In this document: piece by piece, positions 1-9,819 of the stretch
Numbering within the stretch: position 1 is the stretch's first letter
Layout: each line of letters begins with the position of its first letter
DNA from: an uncultured Clostridia bacterium
Lineage (GTDB): Bacteria > Bacillota > Clostridia > TANB77 > CAG-508
Direction of reading: 5' to 3'
Length of the DNA stretch: 34,291 nt
Assembly: GCA_947596225.1 (NCBI GenBank)
Contig: CANQEX010000009.1
Coordinates: 1 to 34,291 of the forward strand
Notes under the pieces: generated by a model
Seen by the model: only the letters and a program-made list of their open reading frames with translations
Told to the model about the DNA's origin: nothing
The model's database searches: none
Translations under genes and position numbers: made by a program

Positions 1-81
1 TAATAAATTAGTTGCAATTTTAAATTCAGTATTTACATTTTCACCTAATAAAATTATATTTTTCATTTCTTTTTCATCCAA
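1..81 (-). CDS. 5' end of a CDS truncated by the window edge; possibly an AlbA_2-type putative DNA/RNA-binding protein
   Basis: Minus strand reads TTG GAT GAA AAA GAA ATG AAA AAT... = (L/M)DEKEMKNIILLGENVNTEFKIATNLL, open to the edge, preceded by AGAAAGGAG. The 'GEN-x-NTEFK' start resembles AlbA_2-type N-termini, but only 27 aa are visible. Confidence 0.4.
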   Translation of the reverse strand, partial: MDEKEMKNIILLGENVNTEFKIATNLL

Positions 82-111
82 TATGATTTCTCCTTTCTTA
101 TTACTTTAGCT

Positions 112-142
112 TAATTGTGTGTCACCAGTGTTGACACAATTA
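112..142. repeat. Imperfect inverted repeat taattgtgtgtcaccagtgttgacacaatta
   Basis: 8 bp outer stem, 2-nt bulge, 3 bp inner stem; lies between the partial CDS and the RhuM-like remnant. Confidence 0.5.
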
Positions 143-150
143 GATAATCT

Positions 151-417
151 TTAATATATTTTTACACGATATCCAAATGATATGATTAAATCTAAGTTAT
201 AGAATTTTGTTTTATATTTTTTTCATCCAGCTCTTGTCCTTCGAAAATATTTCTTATATGTAAACTTATATTTCGTTTAGTTATATTAAAAAGTTGAGCC
301 ATAACATTTTGTGTAAGTCAGAGATTTTCACTTACTTCTATTTTAGCTCGTACATCATCGGAAGTGTAGATTAATATTTTATTATTGTCTTGATTTGTAA
401 TTTCATTATCATTATGT
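151..417 (-). pseudogene. Degenerate RhuM-family (virulence-associated) protein remnant
   Basis: Minus-strand frame reads HNDNEITNQDNNKILIYTSDDVRAKIEVSENL*LTQNVMAQLFNITKRNISLHIRNIFEGQELDEKNIKQNS, then in a shifted frame YNLDLIISFGYRVKIY*. LTQ..MA.LF, NIS.HI.NIFE..EL and YNLD.IIS.GYRV are RhuM-family hallmarks. In-frame TGA at 318..320, an internal deletion/frameshift and no clear ATG. Confidence 0.6.
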
Positions 418-1482
418 ATTCTCTTTCTTTTTTAAATTTTTAGAATAATAATACATATCCATACACTGTAATTCTCCATCCCATATTTCTTTATCATAGT
501 TATCTACAAAGAAATTTTTTATTGTCTTTTCATATTTATCAAAACCTTGTTTAACATAGAATGGTATATTATTTTCTGTTGTTCCAACTAACATTTTTTT
601 ATATCTTTGTTTATAATTGTCTGCTAAATATTTTATCATTTTTTTTGCATAACCTTTTCCTCTAAATTCTTCTTTTGTTACTATATTTTTTAATTCTACT
701 GTATCATTATCTAATTTTGTTACTACTGCTATACACGCTACATCATCTTTATATCTTAAAACAAATAAATCTCCGTCTTTTAAATATTCCTCTATAATCT
801 TTTCACTTGGATCTGCTTCAAGCAATAAATTTATATATTGCTTTTTGTCATTTTTTTCTTTATTGATTATAATATTTCTTTTAACTGGTAAAAACTCGAA
901 TCCCTCTGGTAAATTTGGCTTTGTATTTGTGTGGGTTATAAATATTTCTTTTTCTGAAAAAACACAACCACAATATTTTTGCATATAAAGTCCAAGTTCT
1001 CTTGCTTTTTCTTGTCCCTGTCTAAAACCTATTCTAAAATCTCTATATAAAAATTCTATATCATATTTTTTTGATAATTCCATACAAATATTTTTTAGTA
1101 TGTTATGTTTTTGATATGGACTTACAAATAAAGTACTAGTAAAAGCTGTATAACCATTTTCTTTTGCATATTTTACAGTTTCTTCCAAACGCACTTTATA
1201 ACAATAATTTTGGCATCTATTATCTAAATCATCTATAACATTTCTACAGAATTCTTTTAATCCATAATTCTCATTTATTATTAACTCTGCATTTATCATT
1301 TTTGAATATTCAATTAATGTATCTTTTCTAGTTTTATATTCTATGTATGGATGGATATTAGGATTAAACCAGTATAGTACTGGCTCAATTCCTTCATTTC
1401 TCAAACTATCTATACAATATACACTACAAGGTGCACAACATGTATGCATTAATAACTTCATTTTATTTACTCCCAAAAACAA
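412..1482 (-). CDS. queH: Epoxyqueuosine reductase QueH (DUF208) with C-terminal GNAT acetyltransferase-like domain
   Basis: N-terminus MKLLMHTCCAPCSVYCIDSL, YWFNPNIHPYIEYKTR, CQNYCYKVRL, KYCGCVFSE is typical QueH. C-terminus has VELKNIVTKEEFRGKGYAKKMIKYL and FYVKQGFDKYE, typical GNAT. Likely start is the second ATG (MKLLMHT). Confidence 0.88.
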   Translation of the reverse strand: MFLGVNKMKLLMHTCCAPCSVYCIDSLRNEGIEPVLYWFNPNIHPYIEYKTRKDTLIEYSKMINAELIINENYGLKEFCRNVIDDLDNRCQNYCYKVRLEETVKYAKENGYTAFTSTLFVSPYQKHNILKNICMELSKKYDIEFLYRDFRIGFRQGQEKARELGLYMQKYCGCVFSEKEIFITHTNTKPNLPEGFEFLPVKRNIIINKEKNDKKQYINLLLEADPSEKIIEEYLKDGDLFVLRYKDDVACIAVVTKLDNDTVELKNIVTKEEFRGKGYAKKMIKYLADNYKQRYKKMLVGTTENNIPFYVKQGFDKYEKTIKNFFVDNYDKEIWDGELQCMDMYYYSKNLKKKENT

Positions 1483-3473
1483 ACTGTATATTTTAATTTA
1501 TAATATTCTTCTGGCGAATAATTTTTCATATAATCTTTTTCTGAAATAATTCCAGCTGAAATTGACACTATAAATGTATAAATTGCAGTAACACATAAAA
1601 CTAATTGTAATATCCTCTTTGCTTCTTTACTTTTTAAAAAAGTGTATATACTCATAAATATTAATATTCCACACAAAACTATCATCCAAGCATAATCTAT
1701 TAAATATCTTTGATTACTTCCTGCCATTGCTATACTTATTACTGCAATAAATATTCCTATTATTAATAATGTATTTATTATTATCTTTAGCTCTTTATTC
1801 TCTATTTTTCTATTTGATTTATTAATAAAAAATGTACAAAAACATATTGGTGCTAACATAAATATGCCACCTATCATATTTTCAATATAATAATAACCAT
1901 TAAATGTTAAAACATCATTTGAATGTGTTATAAAAGGAAAATCTGGTATAAAATTTACTATTCCAAATAAATTACATACTAATCCTGCTGGAATTGAAAA
2001 TATTCTACTTCCAAGTGTCATCATATTATTTACAGTTATTTGATATTTATTTCCAAAATCAAAAACATTACCAAATCTCTTATAATTATATAACATTAAA
2101 GCAATTCCAACTATTAAATATGGAATCAATACTGAAACTATCAATTTTATTAAATCAAATTTTTTTTCTTTTATATTTTTTACATATTCTATAAATAATT
2201 TAAGTAAAAATGGTACTATTAATAAAGAAACAAACAAATCTGTTGGTCTACACGCAACAGATAATGCTAAAAATGTTGTTCCTAAAAATATATTTAAATG
2301 TCTATTTTTTTCATTCTCTAATGATTTTAATATAAAATAAATTCCCTGTAATACACAATATAATCCCGATACTATTACAAGCTCATAAACTCTTGACATT
2401 CCATTTGCATAAAATATAAGAGAGCCTGAGTATAATGTTATTAAACAATATATAACATTTTTAAATGAGATTTCTTTAAAATATCTATTTAATAATTTTA
2501 GTAAAATTTCTTTTAATAAAATAAATATTAAAATAGAAAAAATAAATACTACAACAGAAACTTTTAAATATTTATGAGTTAATAAGAAAAACGGTAAAAA
2601 TATTGTAATTGCTGGTAAAACTCCAAAATATATATATTGATGACCATTAAAAAAAGCTGTATCCCATTTATAATCTATATCTCGTTGAGCTTCTCCTCTA
2701 TTCAAAGCATCATAAGGATTTTCTAATTCTAAAAATTTTTCACTAGGATCTTGTAACAAATGCAGTTTTCCTTTTGAAAGTGCATCTACAAAATCTTTGT
2801 TATATATTCCTTCATTAGTAGTAAAAGCCAAAAAGGAATTATTATTTGTAGAAATTTCTGAATCTGAATATGTATTTATAAAAGACAATATAAATAAAAA
2901 TACAGTAAAAATGCCAATTAATATTAATTCTTGTTTAAAGTTTTGTCTATCATAAATTTCACTAAAAAATTTAATGTGTTTAATTGAATAAATAAAAATT
3001 AGAATTGCCAATACTACTAAAAATCTAACTATGTTAAACTCAAAAGGAATTTTTTCATTTAACACAATTTTATCAAACTTTCCAAAATCATAAATATCTT
3101 TATCTATACTTATTATAATTGCATTTGTTTTCCCAGACAAATACAATGGTACATATTTAGATTTTTCGGATGAACTTATATAATTTTTTGAATTCAAACC
3201 TCTAAATTCTTTACTTGTTTCATCTGAATAAAACACTTTATATTCTGTTACATCAGTTATATTTTTTAATTGCAATTTTAATGTTACAACTTTTTCGTTA
3301 ATATCTGAAATTTTTAAATATACTTTATTATCTTCATAATTTACCACTTCTGGATTTACAAATGTTTTTACTTCATATTTTCCAAATAAAGTGCGATAAG
3401 AAGTAATGTTAAAAACAATTACTTCTAAAAAAATAGCTATTATTACAATATATAAATATTTTATTTTTTTCAT
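1467..3473 (-). CDS. Polytopic membrane protein, GT-C-like glycosyltransferase
   Basis: 668 aa with many hydrophobic segments, an N-terminal extracytoplasmic domain, and AFFNGHQYIYFGVLPAITIFLPFFLLT reminiscent of GT-C membrane proteins. Confidence 0.5.
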   Translation of the reverse strand: MKKIKYLYIVIIAIFLEVIVFNITSYRTLFGKYEVKTFVNPEVVNYEDNKVYLKISDINEKVVTLKLQLKNITDVTEYKVFYSDETSKEFRGLNSKNYISSSEKSKYVPLYLSGKTNAIIISIDKDIYDFGKFDKIVLNEKIPFEFNIVRFLVVLAILIFIYSIKHIKFFSEIYDRQNFKQELILIGIFTVFLFILSFINTYSDSEISTNNNSFLAFTTNEGIYNKDFVDALSKGKLHLLQDPSEKFLELENPYDALNRGEAQRDIDYKWDTAFFNGHQYIYFGVLPAITIFLPFFLLTHKYLKVSVVVFIFSILIFILLKEILLKLLNRYFKEISFKNVIYCLITLYSGSLIFYANGMSRVYELVIVSGLYCVLQGIYFILKSLENEKNRHLNIFLGTTFLALSVACRPTDLFVSLLIVPFLLKLFIEYVKNIKEKKFDLIKLIVSVLIPYLIVGIALMLYNYKRFGNVFDFGNKYQITVNNMMTLGSRIFSIPAGLVCNLFGIVNFIPDFPFITHSNDVLTFNGYYYIENMIGGIFMLAPICFCTFFINKSNRKIENKELKIIINTLLIIGIFIAVISIAMAGSNQRYLIDYAWMIVLCGILIFMSIYTFLKSKEAKRILQLVLCVTAIYTFIVSISAGIISEKDYMKNYSPEEYYKLKYTVCFWE

Positions 3474-3491
3474 ATGAGTTTCCTTATATAA

Positions 3492-5054
3492 TTAATTAGA
3501 TTTTGTCTCATGATATTCTTTTTCTGTATTTACATTCCAAATATTATCTTTTGATAATATTCCTTGTTTTATATTTTTTACAGCTTCAAAAGATGTTACC
3601 ATAGAATGATCCATATTATTATATCTATGTTGACCATTTCTACCAACACAATATAAATTTGAAAATTTATTTACATATTCAACTAATTTATCAATGTCTT
3701 TATAAGTGTCAAAATACGCTGGATAAGCTTTTTTTACTTTCTCTCTATGAAAATCTAATACATCTTCTTTATCTATTATGTTTATACTAGCAAGTTCATT
3801 TATTGCAAATTCTGCAAAATCTTTATCACTCATATTCTAATACTTGTCACCTTCTTGACATGTATATTCAAGTCCAATCCAAACCGTATCTTCTGCATTT
3901 TCTACAAGATATGGAGACCAGTTATTAAATATTTGTAATCTTAACATTTTTACATCTGGTTCTTGCACATATATCCAACAATCTGGTACTATATCACCTA
4001 ATGTTTTCATTTTTGTTTTATTTTTAATTTTTAATTTATTTACTAACACACCAACTGTTTGAAAATCAACATATGGAAGTCCACTTGCAATATCTTCTAC
4101 TTCTTTTGGTACCTTATCTCCTTTAAAGCCTAAAACTAAATCTTTTATAGGCATTGAAGAAATAAATATGTCTCCTTCTATAATTTCTTTTTTTCCATTT
4201 ACCAAACATTCTACTGATTTTACAACATTATTTTCAATATTAATATTTGTAACAGAATATCCTTTTTGGATTTTTCCTCCTTTTTCTTCAATCTTTTCTG
4301 CTAAAGTTTCCCATAGTTGACCTGGACCATATTTAGGATACCAAAATTGTTCTATTAAAGATGTTTCTACTTTTGATTTATCTTTTTTTCCAAAAATCTT
4401 TGAAAAAGCGTCTTTAATAACAGCAGTAATTGAAAGACCTTTTACTCTCTGTGAACCCCAATCTGCTGAAATTTCTTTAGGATGTCTTCCCCATAGTTTT
4501 TCTGTATATTTTTCAAAAAACATACTATATAATACTTTTCCAAAACGATTTATATAAAAGTTTTCTAATGAATTTTCTTCTTTTTTTACAAATATTGTTT
4601 TTAAATAACTAAAACCTGCTTTTATAGTTCTTATTAATCCCATATTAGTAAAAGTTTGTAATTTTAAACTTATTGGATAATCAAAAAATTTCTTTAAATA
4701 GTAAATTCTTGAAACTCTAGTTCTTACAAGCATTACTGTATCATCTTTTTCTGGATTTGGTCCACCTTCAACTAATGGTTTTTCTCTTCCTAATTTTTCA
4801 TCATCAAAAGAATTAGAACCTTGCAAAGGCATTAATTCCTTCCAAAAATCCATAACTCTAGAATCTTTAGAGAAAAATCTATGTCCACCTATATCCATTC
4901 TATTTCCATTATATTTTACAGTTCTAGAAATCCCCCCAATTTCTTGTGATTCTTCTAATATTAAAACTTCGTATTCTTCTTTTCCATCTTTTAATAATTC
5001 ATATCCTGCTGTTAATCCTGCAGGTCCTGCTCCTATTATTACAACTTTTTTCAT
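3492..5054 (-). pseudogene. NAD(P)/FAD-dependent oxidoreductase, UDP-galactopyranose mutase/protoporphyrinogen oxidase-like, interrupted by an in-frame TAG
   Basis: 3837..5054 encodes [18 protein letters not shown] (FAD-binding). The same frame continues past TAG (3837..3839) as N-MSDKDFAEFAINELASI...NTEKEYHE, the expected C-terminal part. Confidence 0.85.
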
Positions 5055-5091
5055 TTTTTATCTCCCATTAAATTATTATCAAATAAATTTA

Positions 5092-6096
5092 TTAATTCTT
5101 ATTATTAAATTCAATTCCTAAATGTTCATAACCTGCCATCGTTACTATTCTTCCTTTAGGTGTTCTTGCTAAAAATCCAATTTGCATTAAATATGGCTCA
5201 TATACATCTTCTATTGTATCAACTTCTTCATTCAAAGTTGCAGCAAGTGTTTCTATTCCTACTGCTCTTCCAGAATACTTGTAAATTATTGTTTCTAAAA
5301 TTTTTCTATCTACATCATCTAATCCTAATTCATCTATATCTAATTTATCTAAAGCCATTTTAGTTATATCTAATGTTAATTCTCCATCACCTAAAACCAT
5401 AGCATAATCTCTAATACGTTTTAGCAACCTATTTGCTATTCTTGGAGTTCCTCTAGAACGTTTTGCAAGTTCTTTAGCTGCTTCTTTTTCTATTTTTACA
5501 CCAAGTATTTCACTTGATCTTTCAATTATTGTAGTTAAATCTTTTACAGAATATAAATCTAATTTTTCTACAATTCCAAATCTATCTCTAAGGGGTGCAG
5601 CAAGTGAACCTGCTTTTGTTGTTGCACCTATTAAAGTAAATTTTGGTAAATCCAATCTTATTGACTTTGCTGTAGGGCCTTTTCCTATAATAATATCCAA
5701 ACAATAATCTTCTAAAGCTGGATATAATACTTCCTCTATACTTTTATTTAATCTATGTATTTCATCAATAAATAATACATCATTTTCTGAAAGATTTGTA
5801 AGTAATGCCGCTAAATCTCCTGGTCTATCTATTGCGGGACCAGAAGTAATTTTTATATTACTTCCTAGCTCATTTGCTATAATATTTGAAAGAGTTGTTT
5901 TTCCAAGACCTGGAGGTCCATATAACAGAACATGATCTAATGCCTCTCCTCTTTTTTTTGCAGCTTCTATATATATTTTCATACTTTCTTTTACTTTATT
6001 TTGACCTATATATTCACTTAATTTTTGTGGTCTTAAAGAAAATTCTGCAAAATCTTCCTCTTCTATTAAATTAGGATTTAATATATTTTCTTCCAT
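5092..6096 (-). CDS. ruvB: Holliday junction branch migration ATPase RuvB
   Basis: [74 protein letters not shown]. Confidence 0.97.
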   Translation of the reverse strand: MEENILNPNLIEEEDFAEFSLRPQKLSEYIGQNKVKESMKIYIEAAKKRGEALDHVLLYGPPGLGKTTLSNIIANELGSNIKITSGPAIDRPGDLAALLTNLSENDVLFIDEIHRLNKSIEEVLYPALEDYCLDIIIGKGPTAKSIRLDLPKFTLIGATTKAGSLAAPLRDRFGIVEKLDLYSVKDLTTIIERSSEILGVKIEKEAAKELAKRSRGTPRIANRLLKRIRDYAMVLGDGELTLDITKMALDKLDIDELGLDDVDRKILETIIYKYSGRAVGIETLAATLNEEVDTIEDVYEPYLMQIGFLARTPKGRIVTMAGYEHLGIEFNNKN

Positions 6097-6117
6097 ATAA
6101 CTAAAATTGCCCTCCTA

Positions 6118-6363
6118 TTACAGATTTAATCCGGTATCATATTCTTTATTTTCCATATAAGGAAAAATTTCTTTTATTCTCTTTAAAGTAAATATTGCAT
6201 TTTTTTGATGAGGGCATTTTTCAGGAGCATTTATAAGTTCATTTTTATAGCAATTTTTTGTTAACTTATAAACAAGGTATCTACAATTCATATAAGTATA
6301 GAAAATTCTATAACCATTATCTAAATCTTCCCAAAACATTTCAAAAGTATAATTTTCATCCAC
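6118..6363 (-). CDS. Small hypothetical protein (81 aa)
   Basis: Open ORF between ruvB and the DUF3592-like gene, co-oriented with its neighbours. Confidence 0.55.
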   Translation of the reverse strand: MDENYTFEMFWEDLDNGYRIFYTYMNCRYLVYKLTKNCYKNELINAPEKCPHQKNAIFTLKRIKEIFPYMENKEYDTGLNL

Positions 6364-6387
6364 CTCGCTAATTCCTTTCTAATAAAG

Positions 6388-7083
6388 TTATCTCAAATGG
6401 CTTAATACAGTTAATAACATTCCAACACCTGATACAAAAAAACACATACCAAAAATATATATAAGCATTTTAGAAGCTTTTGAAGCTTGAAAATAAACAT
6501 CTAAAGGATTTTTTTCGTTAATTTTAAGTTCAACAACTTCACCTATTTCACCAATTTTTCTTCTTGAGTATTTGTTTCTTTCTTTTACATATTGCTTATC
6601 TTTATATGTGTAAGCATATACTGGTGAATATGCTGTTGTTCCATCATTTAATTCTACACTTTTAAAATCAACATATTCTGCTTTCACAATAACTTTACAT
6701 CTTCTCTCTGCCATATTTTCAAGAAGTCCTGGTCCAATCATCATAGCAAGTCCAATTAATGTTATAGCTACTGGTAAAAATATAGGAAATAAATAACTAG
6801 TTTGAATATTAATATTAAATAATGGTCCCCACTCATTTAATGCTGGAACTATTATACATCCAAGCCCTGTAATTGAAAAAAGTATACCAGAAACATTTCC
6901 TTTACGTAAACATATAATTCCCATTATTAAAAATAATTGTCCAAAAGTCATTATTGTAAATGTTACTTGATTTAATCCTGTAAAATAGATTATTAAGCAA
7001 AATGATGCAATAGCCCAAATAATACATGCACAAGATATAATTGTATCATGTAATAAAAATTTTCCTTTCGTTTCTTCGTTCAT
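6388..7083 (-). CDS. DUF3592-like membrane protein
   Basis: Several TM segments; soluble segment VIVKAEYVDFKSVELNDGTTAYSPVYAYTYKDKQY...GEVVELKINEKNPLDVYF resembles DUF3592 proteins. Confidence 0.6.
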   Translation of the reverse strand: MNEETKGKFLLHDTIISCACIIWAIASFCLIIYFTGLNQVTFTIMTFGQLFLIMGIICLRKGNVSGILFSITGLGCIIVPALNEWGPLFNINIQTSYLFPIFLPVAITLIGLAMMIGPGLLENMAERRCKVIVKAEYVDFKSVELNDGTTAYSPVYAYTYKDKQYVKERNKYSRRKIGEIGEVVELKINEKNPLDVYFQASKASKMLIYIFGMCFFVSGVGMLLTVLSHLR

Positions 7084-7123
7084 TTGTTCATCTTCCTTTC
7101 TTTATTAAAAATTTTCTTTTGTT

Positions 7124-9115
7124 TTATTTTATCATATTTATAAATTCTTTTTCATCAATAATTGGTATTCCAAGTTCTTGTGCTTTATTTAGCTTACTTC
7201 CACTATCTTCCCCAGCTAATACATATGTTGTTTTTTTCGATACTGAAGATGAAGTCTTTCCTCCAAAATTTTCAATAATTTCTTCAGCCTCTTTTCTAGA
7301 ATAATTCTCTAATCCTCCTGTTAAAACAAATGTCATTCCTTCAAATCTATTATCAGTATTTGAATTTGAAGTTACTTCCATATTAACTCCATAACTTTCA
7401 AGTTTTTCTATTAAATCTTCTGTTTGCTTTTGAGAGAAAAATTCATAAACACTTTTTGCCATTATTTCTCCCATATCATCAATTTGAAGTAAATCTTCAT
7501 ATGTTGCACTAGATATTTTATCAATATTTTGATATTTTTTTGCTAATTGTTTTGCTGCTTTTACACCTATATGTCTAATTCCTAAACCATTTATTAATCT
7601 ATAAAATTCATTATTTTTACTTTGGTTTATAGCATCTATTAAATTTTGAGCAAATTTTTTTCCATTTTTCTTTAAAGAAGCTATATCTTCTAATTTTAAT
7701 TTATATAAATCAGCTATATTAGAAATCATTTTTCTATTTAAGAATTCTTCAATAATATTATCTCCTAGCCCTTTTATATTCATAGCTTCTCGAGAAGCAA
7801 AATGTATTATATTTCTATACTGTTTTGCTGGACATTCAATTCCTATACATCTACGTGCCGACTCTCCTTCTTCTCTTATTGCATCTGCTCCACAAACTGG
7901 ACATTTTGTAGGAATTTTAAAATCAATTTCATTTCCTGTTCTTTTGCTCTGTACTACTTTCACTATTTCTGGAATTACATCTCCGGCTTTTTGAATAACA
8001 ACTGTATCTCCAATTTTTAACCCTTTTTCTTTTATAAAATCTTCATTATGAAGCGTAGTTTTAGAAATTGTAGAACCAGCAACTTTTACAGGTTCTAGTA
8101 TTGCCATAGGAGTTATTGCACCTGTTCTTCCAACTTGAAATATTATATCTTTTAAGATTGTTTCTTTTTGTTCTGGTGGATATTTATAAGCAATTGCCCA
8201 TTTAGGTGTTTTATAAGTTGTGCCTAAAATTTCTCTTTGCTTTAAATTATCTACCTTTATAACTGCTCCATCTATTCCAAATGTTAAATTTTCTCTATTT
8301 TCACCTATTTTATTAATTTCCTTTATAGTTTCTTCTACAGTATTACATAGAACCTTAACAGGATTAACATTAAATCCTAATTTTTCTAAATACAGTAGAG
8401 ATTCATAATGAGAAGAAAAATTTATTGTATTACTTTTCTGTACATTAAAAACATAAATATCTAAAGGTCTTGAAGCTGTTATCTTACTATCTAATTGTCT
8501 TAATGAACCAGCTGCAGCATTTCTTGCATTAGCAAATAAAGTTTCTTCATTTTGCTGTCTTTCTTCATTCATTTTTTCAAATTCTTTTTTTCCTATAAAA
8601 ACTTCTCCTCTGACTATTATATCTATTGGTTCTTTTAGCTTTTTAGGTATATTTTTTATTGTTTTTAGATTTTCTGTAATATCTTCTCCAACTAATCCAT
8701 TTCCTCTTGTTGCTCCTCTTATAAATTCTCCATTCTTATATTCCAAACTAACAGAAAGTCCATCAATTTTGGTTTCCACAACATATTTTAAATCTTCATT
8801 ATTTAATGCTTTTCTTGTTCTTTCATCAAAAGAATACAATTCATCAAAATTAAATATATCTTGTAAACTCTGAAGTGGTACTTCATGTTCTACTTTTTCA
8901 AATCCTTCTTTGACAGTTCCTCCAACATGTTGTGTTAATGAATCTTTTGATATTAAATCTGGATATTGATTTTCCAAATTTCTTAATTCTAACATTAACA
9001 TATCATATTCAAAATCACTAATTTCTGGATCATCATCATCATAGTATTTTTTAGCATAATATGCTGTTAATTTATTTAATTCATCTATTCTTTTTTTTGC
9101 ATCAATTTTATTCAT
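7124..9115 (-). CDS. ligA: NAD-dependent DNA ligase LigA
   Basis: VVETKIDGLSVSLEYKNGEFIRGATRGNGLVGEDITEN; Zn finger CPVCG...CIGIECPAKQ; C-terminal BRCT domain. Confidence 0.97.
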   Translation of the reverse strand: MNKIDAKKRIDELNKLTAYYAKKYYDDDDPEISDFEYDMLMLELRNLENQYPDLISKDSLTQHVGGTVKEGFEKVEHEVPLQSLQDIFNFDELYSFDERTRKALNNEDLKYVVETKIDGLSVSLEYKNGEFIRGATRGNGLVGEDITENLKTIKNIPKKLKEPIDIIVRGEVFIGKKEFEKMNEERQQNEETLFANARNAAAGSLRQLDSKITASRPLDIYVFNVQKSNTINFSSHYESLLYLEKLGFNVNPVKVLCNTVEETIKEINKIGENRENLTFGIDGAVIKVDNLKQREILGTTYKTPKWAIAYKYPPEQKETILKDIIFQVGRTGAITPMAILEPVKVAGSTISKTTLHNEDFIKEKGLKIGDTVVIQKAGDVIPEIVKVVQSKRTGNEIDFKIPTKCPVCGADAIREEGESARRCIGIECPAKQYRNIIHFASREAMNIKGLGDNIIEEFLNRKMISNIADLYKLKLEDIASLKKNGKKFAQNLIDAINQSKNNEFYRLINGLGIRHIGVKAAKQLAKKYQNIDKISSATYEDLLQIDDMGEIMAKSVYEFFSQKQTEDLIEKLESYGVNMEVTSNSNTDNRFEGMTFVLTGGLENYSRKEAEEIIENFGGKTSSSVSKKTTYVLAGEDSGSKLNKAQELGIPIIDEKEFINMIK

Positions 9116-9768
9116 TAGTTATCCTCTTTAAATAAATTCTTTCCATTTTTTAAATAATTATATCCTGAAAATACTGTAGCAATTACAGAAACTAACATTA
9201 ATATAGAAGTTATACAATTAAATATTATCTCACCTTGTGTCATATATATTTCCATACTACTTGCCATAGCTTCCAGTTTATTTGTATTACCAATCATAAA
9301 ACTAAAGAAATTATGTTTATCTATAAATATTAAAATTATAGCAATCATTTGAGTAACTGTTTTTAATTTTCCCCAGAATGATGCTGCTATAACTTCTCCA
9401 CCTTTTTCTACAGCAACCAATCTATATCCTGATACTAAAAATTCTCTAGCAAGTACTATTATCGGAATCCATGCTGGAATTTTGTCAAAATCTACTAACA
9501 TTACCAATGCAGATAAAACTAAAATTTTATCTGCAAGTGGATCTAAAAATTTACCAAAAGTAGTTATTTGATTTTTGGAACGAGCTATATATCCATCTAA
9601 TTTATCAGTTATTGAAGCAATTATAAATACAACATCCATTAATATAAATGTTATTGATATTCCTAAAAATTCTCCAGTTATTGCTCCTAAATAACCTAAA
9701 TAGCCTATCACAACAAATATTGGTACTAATATAATTCTAAATATAGTTAATTTATTTGCTAAATTCAT
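9115..9768 (-). CDS. pgsA: CDP-diacylglycerol--glycerol-3-phosphate 3-phosphatidyltransferase
   Basis: CDP-alcohol phosphatidyltransferase motif TDKLDGYIARSKNQITTFGKFLDPLADK. Confidence 0.93.
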   Translation of the reverse strand: MNLANKLTIFRIILVPIFVVIGYLGYLGAITGEFLGISITFILMDVVFIIASITDKLDGYIARSKNQITTFGKFLDPLADKILVLSALVMLVDFDKIPAWIPIIVLAREFLVSGYRLVAVEKGGEVIAASFWGKLKTVTQMIAIILIFIDKHNFFSFMIGNTNKLEAMASSMEIYMTQGEIIFNCITSILMLVSVIATVFSGYNYLKNGKNLFKEDN

Positions 9769-9776
9769 TTTATTTT

Positions 9777-9797
9777 TATGTTAGATAAACTAACATA
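9777..9797 (-). promoter_or_regulatory. Perfect 8-bp hairpin (tatgttag-ataaa-ctaacata) between Shine-Dalgarno and pgsA start codon
   Basis: Minus strand: AAGGAGGA-TATGTTAG-TTTAT-CTAACATA-AAAATAAA-ATG. Confidence 0.65.
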
Positions 9798-9819
9798 TCC
9801 TCCTTCCATAAGTTTTCTA

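Noticed and set aside
318-320. TGA at an expected Trp, suggesting TGA=Trp recoding
   Set aside because: The intact housekeeping genes here use TGG for Trp, the host gene is otherwise decayed, and nth appears to terminate at TGA (although an in-frame TAA follows two codons later).
1343-1549. Numerous short plus-strand ORFs (e.g. 1343..1549, 5160..5363, 7041..7304, 10244..10531, 26001..26463, 29394..29612)
   Set aside because: All lie antisense to confident CDSs, lack RBS and recognisable motifs, and have Leu/Phe/Tyr-rich translations typical of reversed AT-rich coding sequence.
3837-3839. TAG as a pyrrolysine or suppressed codon
   Set aside because: TAG is used as a genuine stop by ftsY and rpe in this window, and no pyl genes or matching tRNA are visible. 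A simple nonsense mutation or error is more likely.
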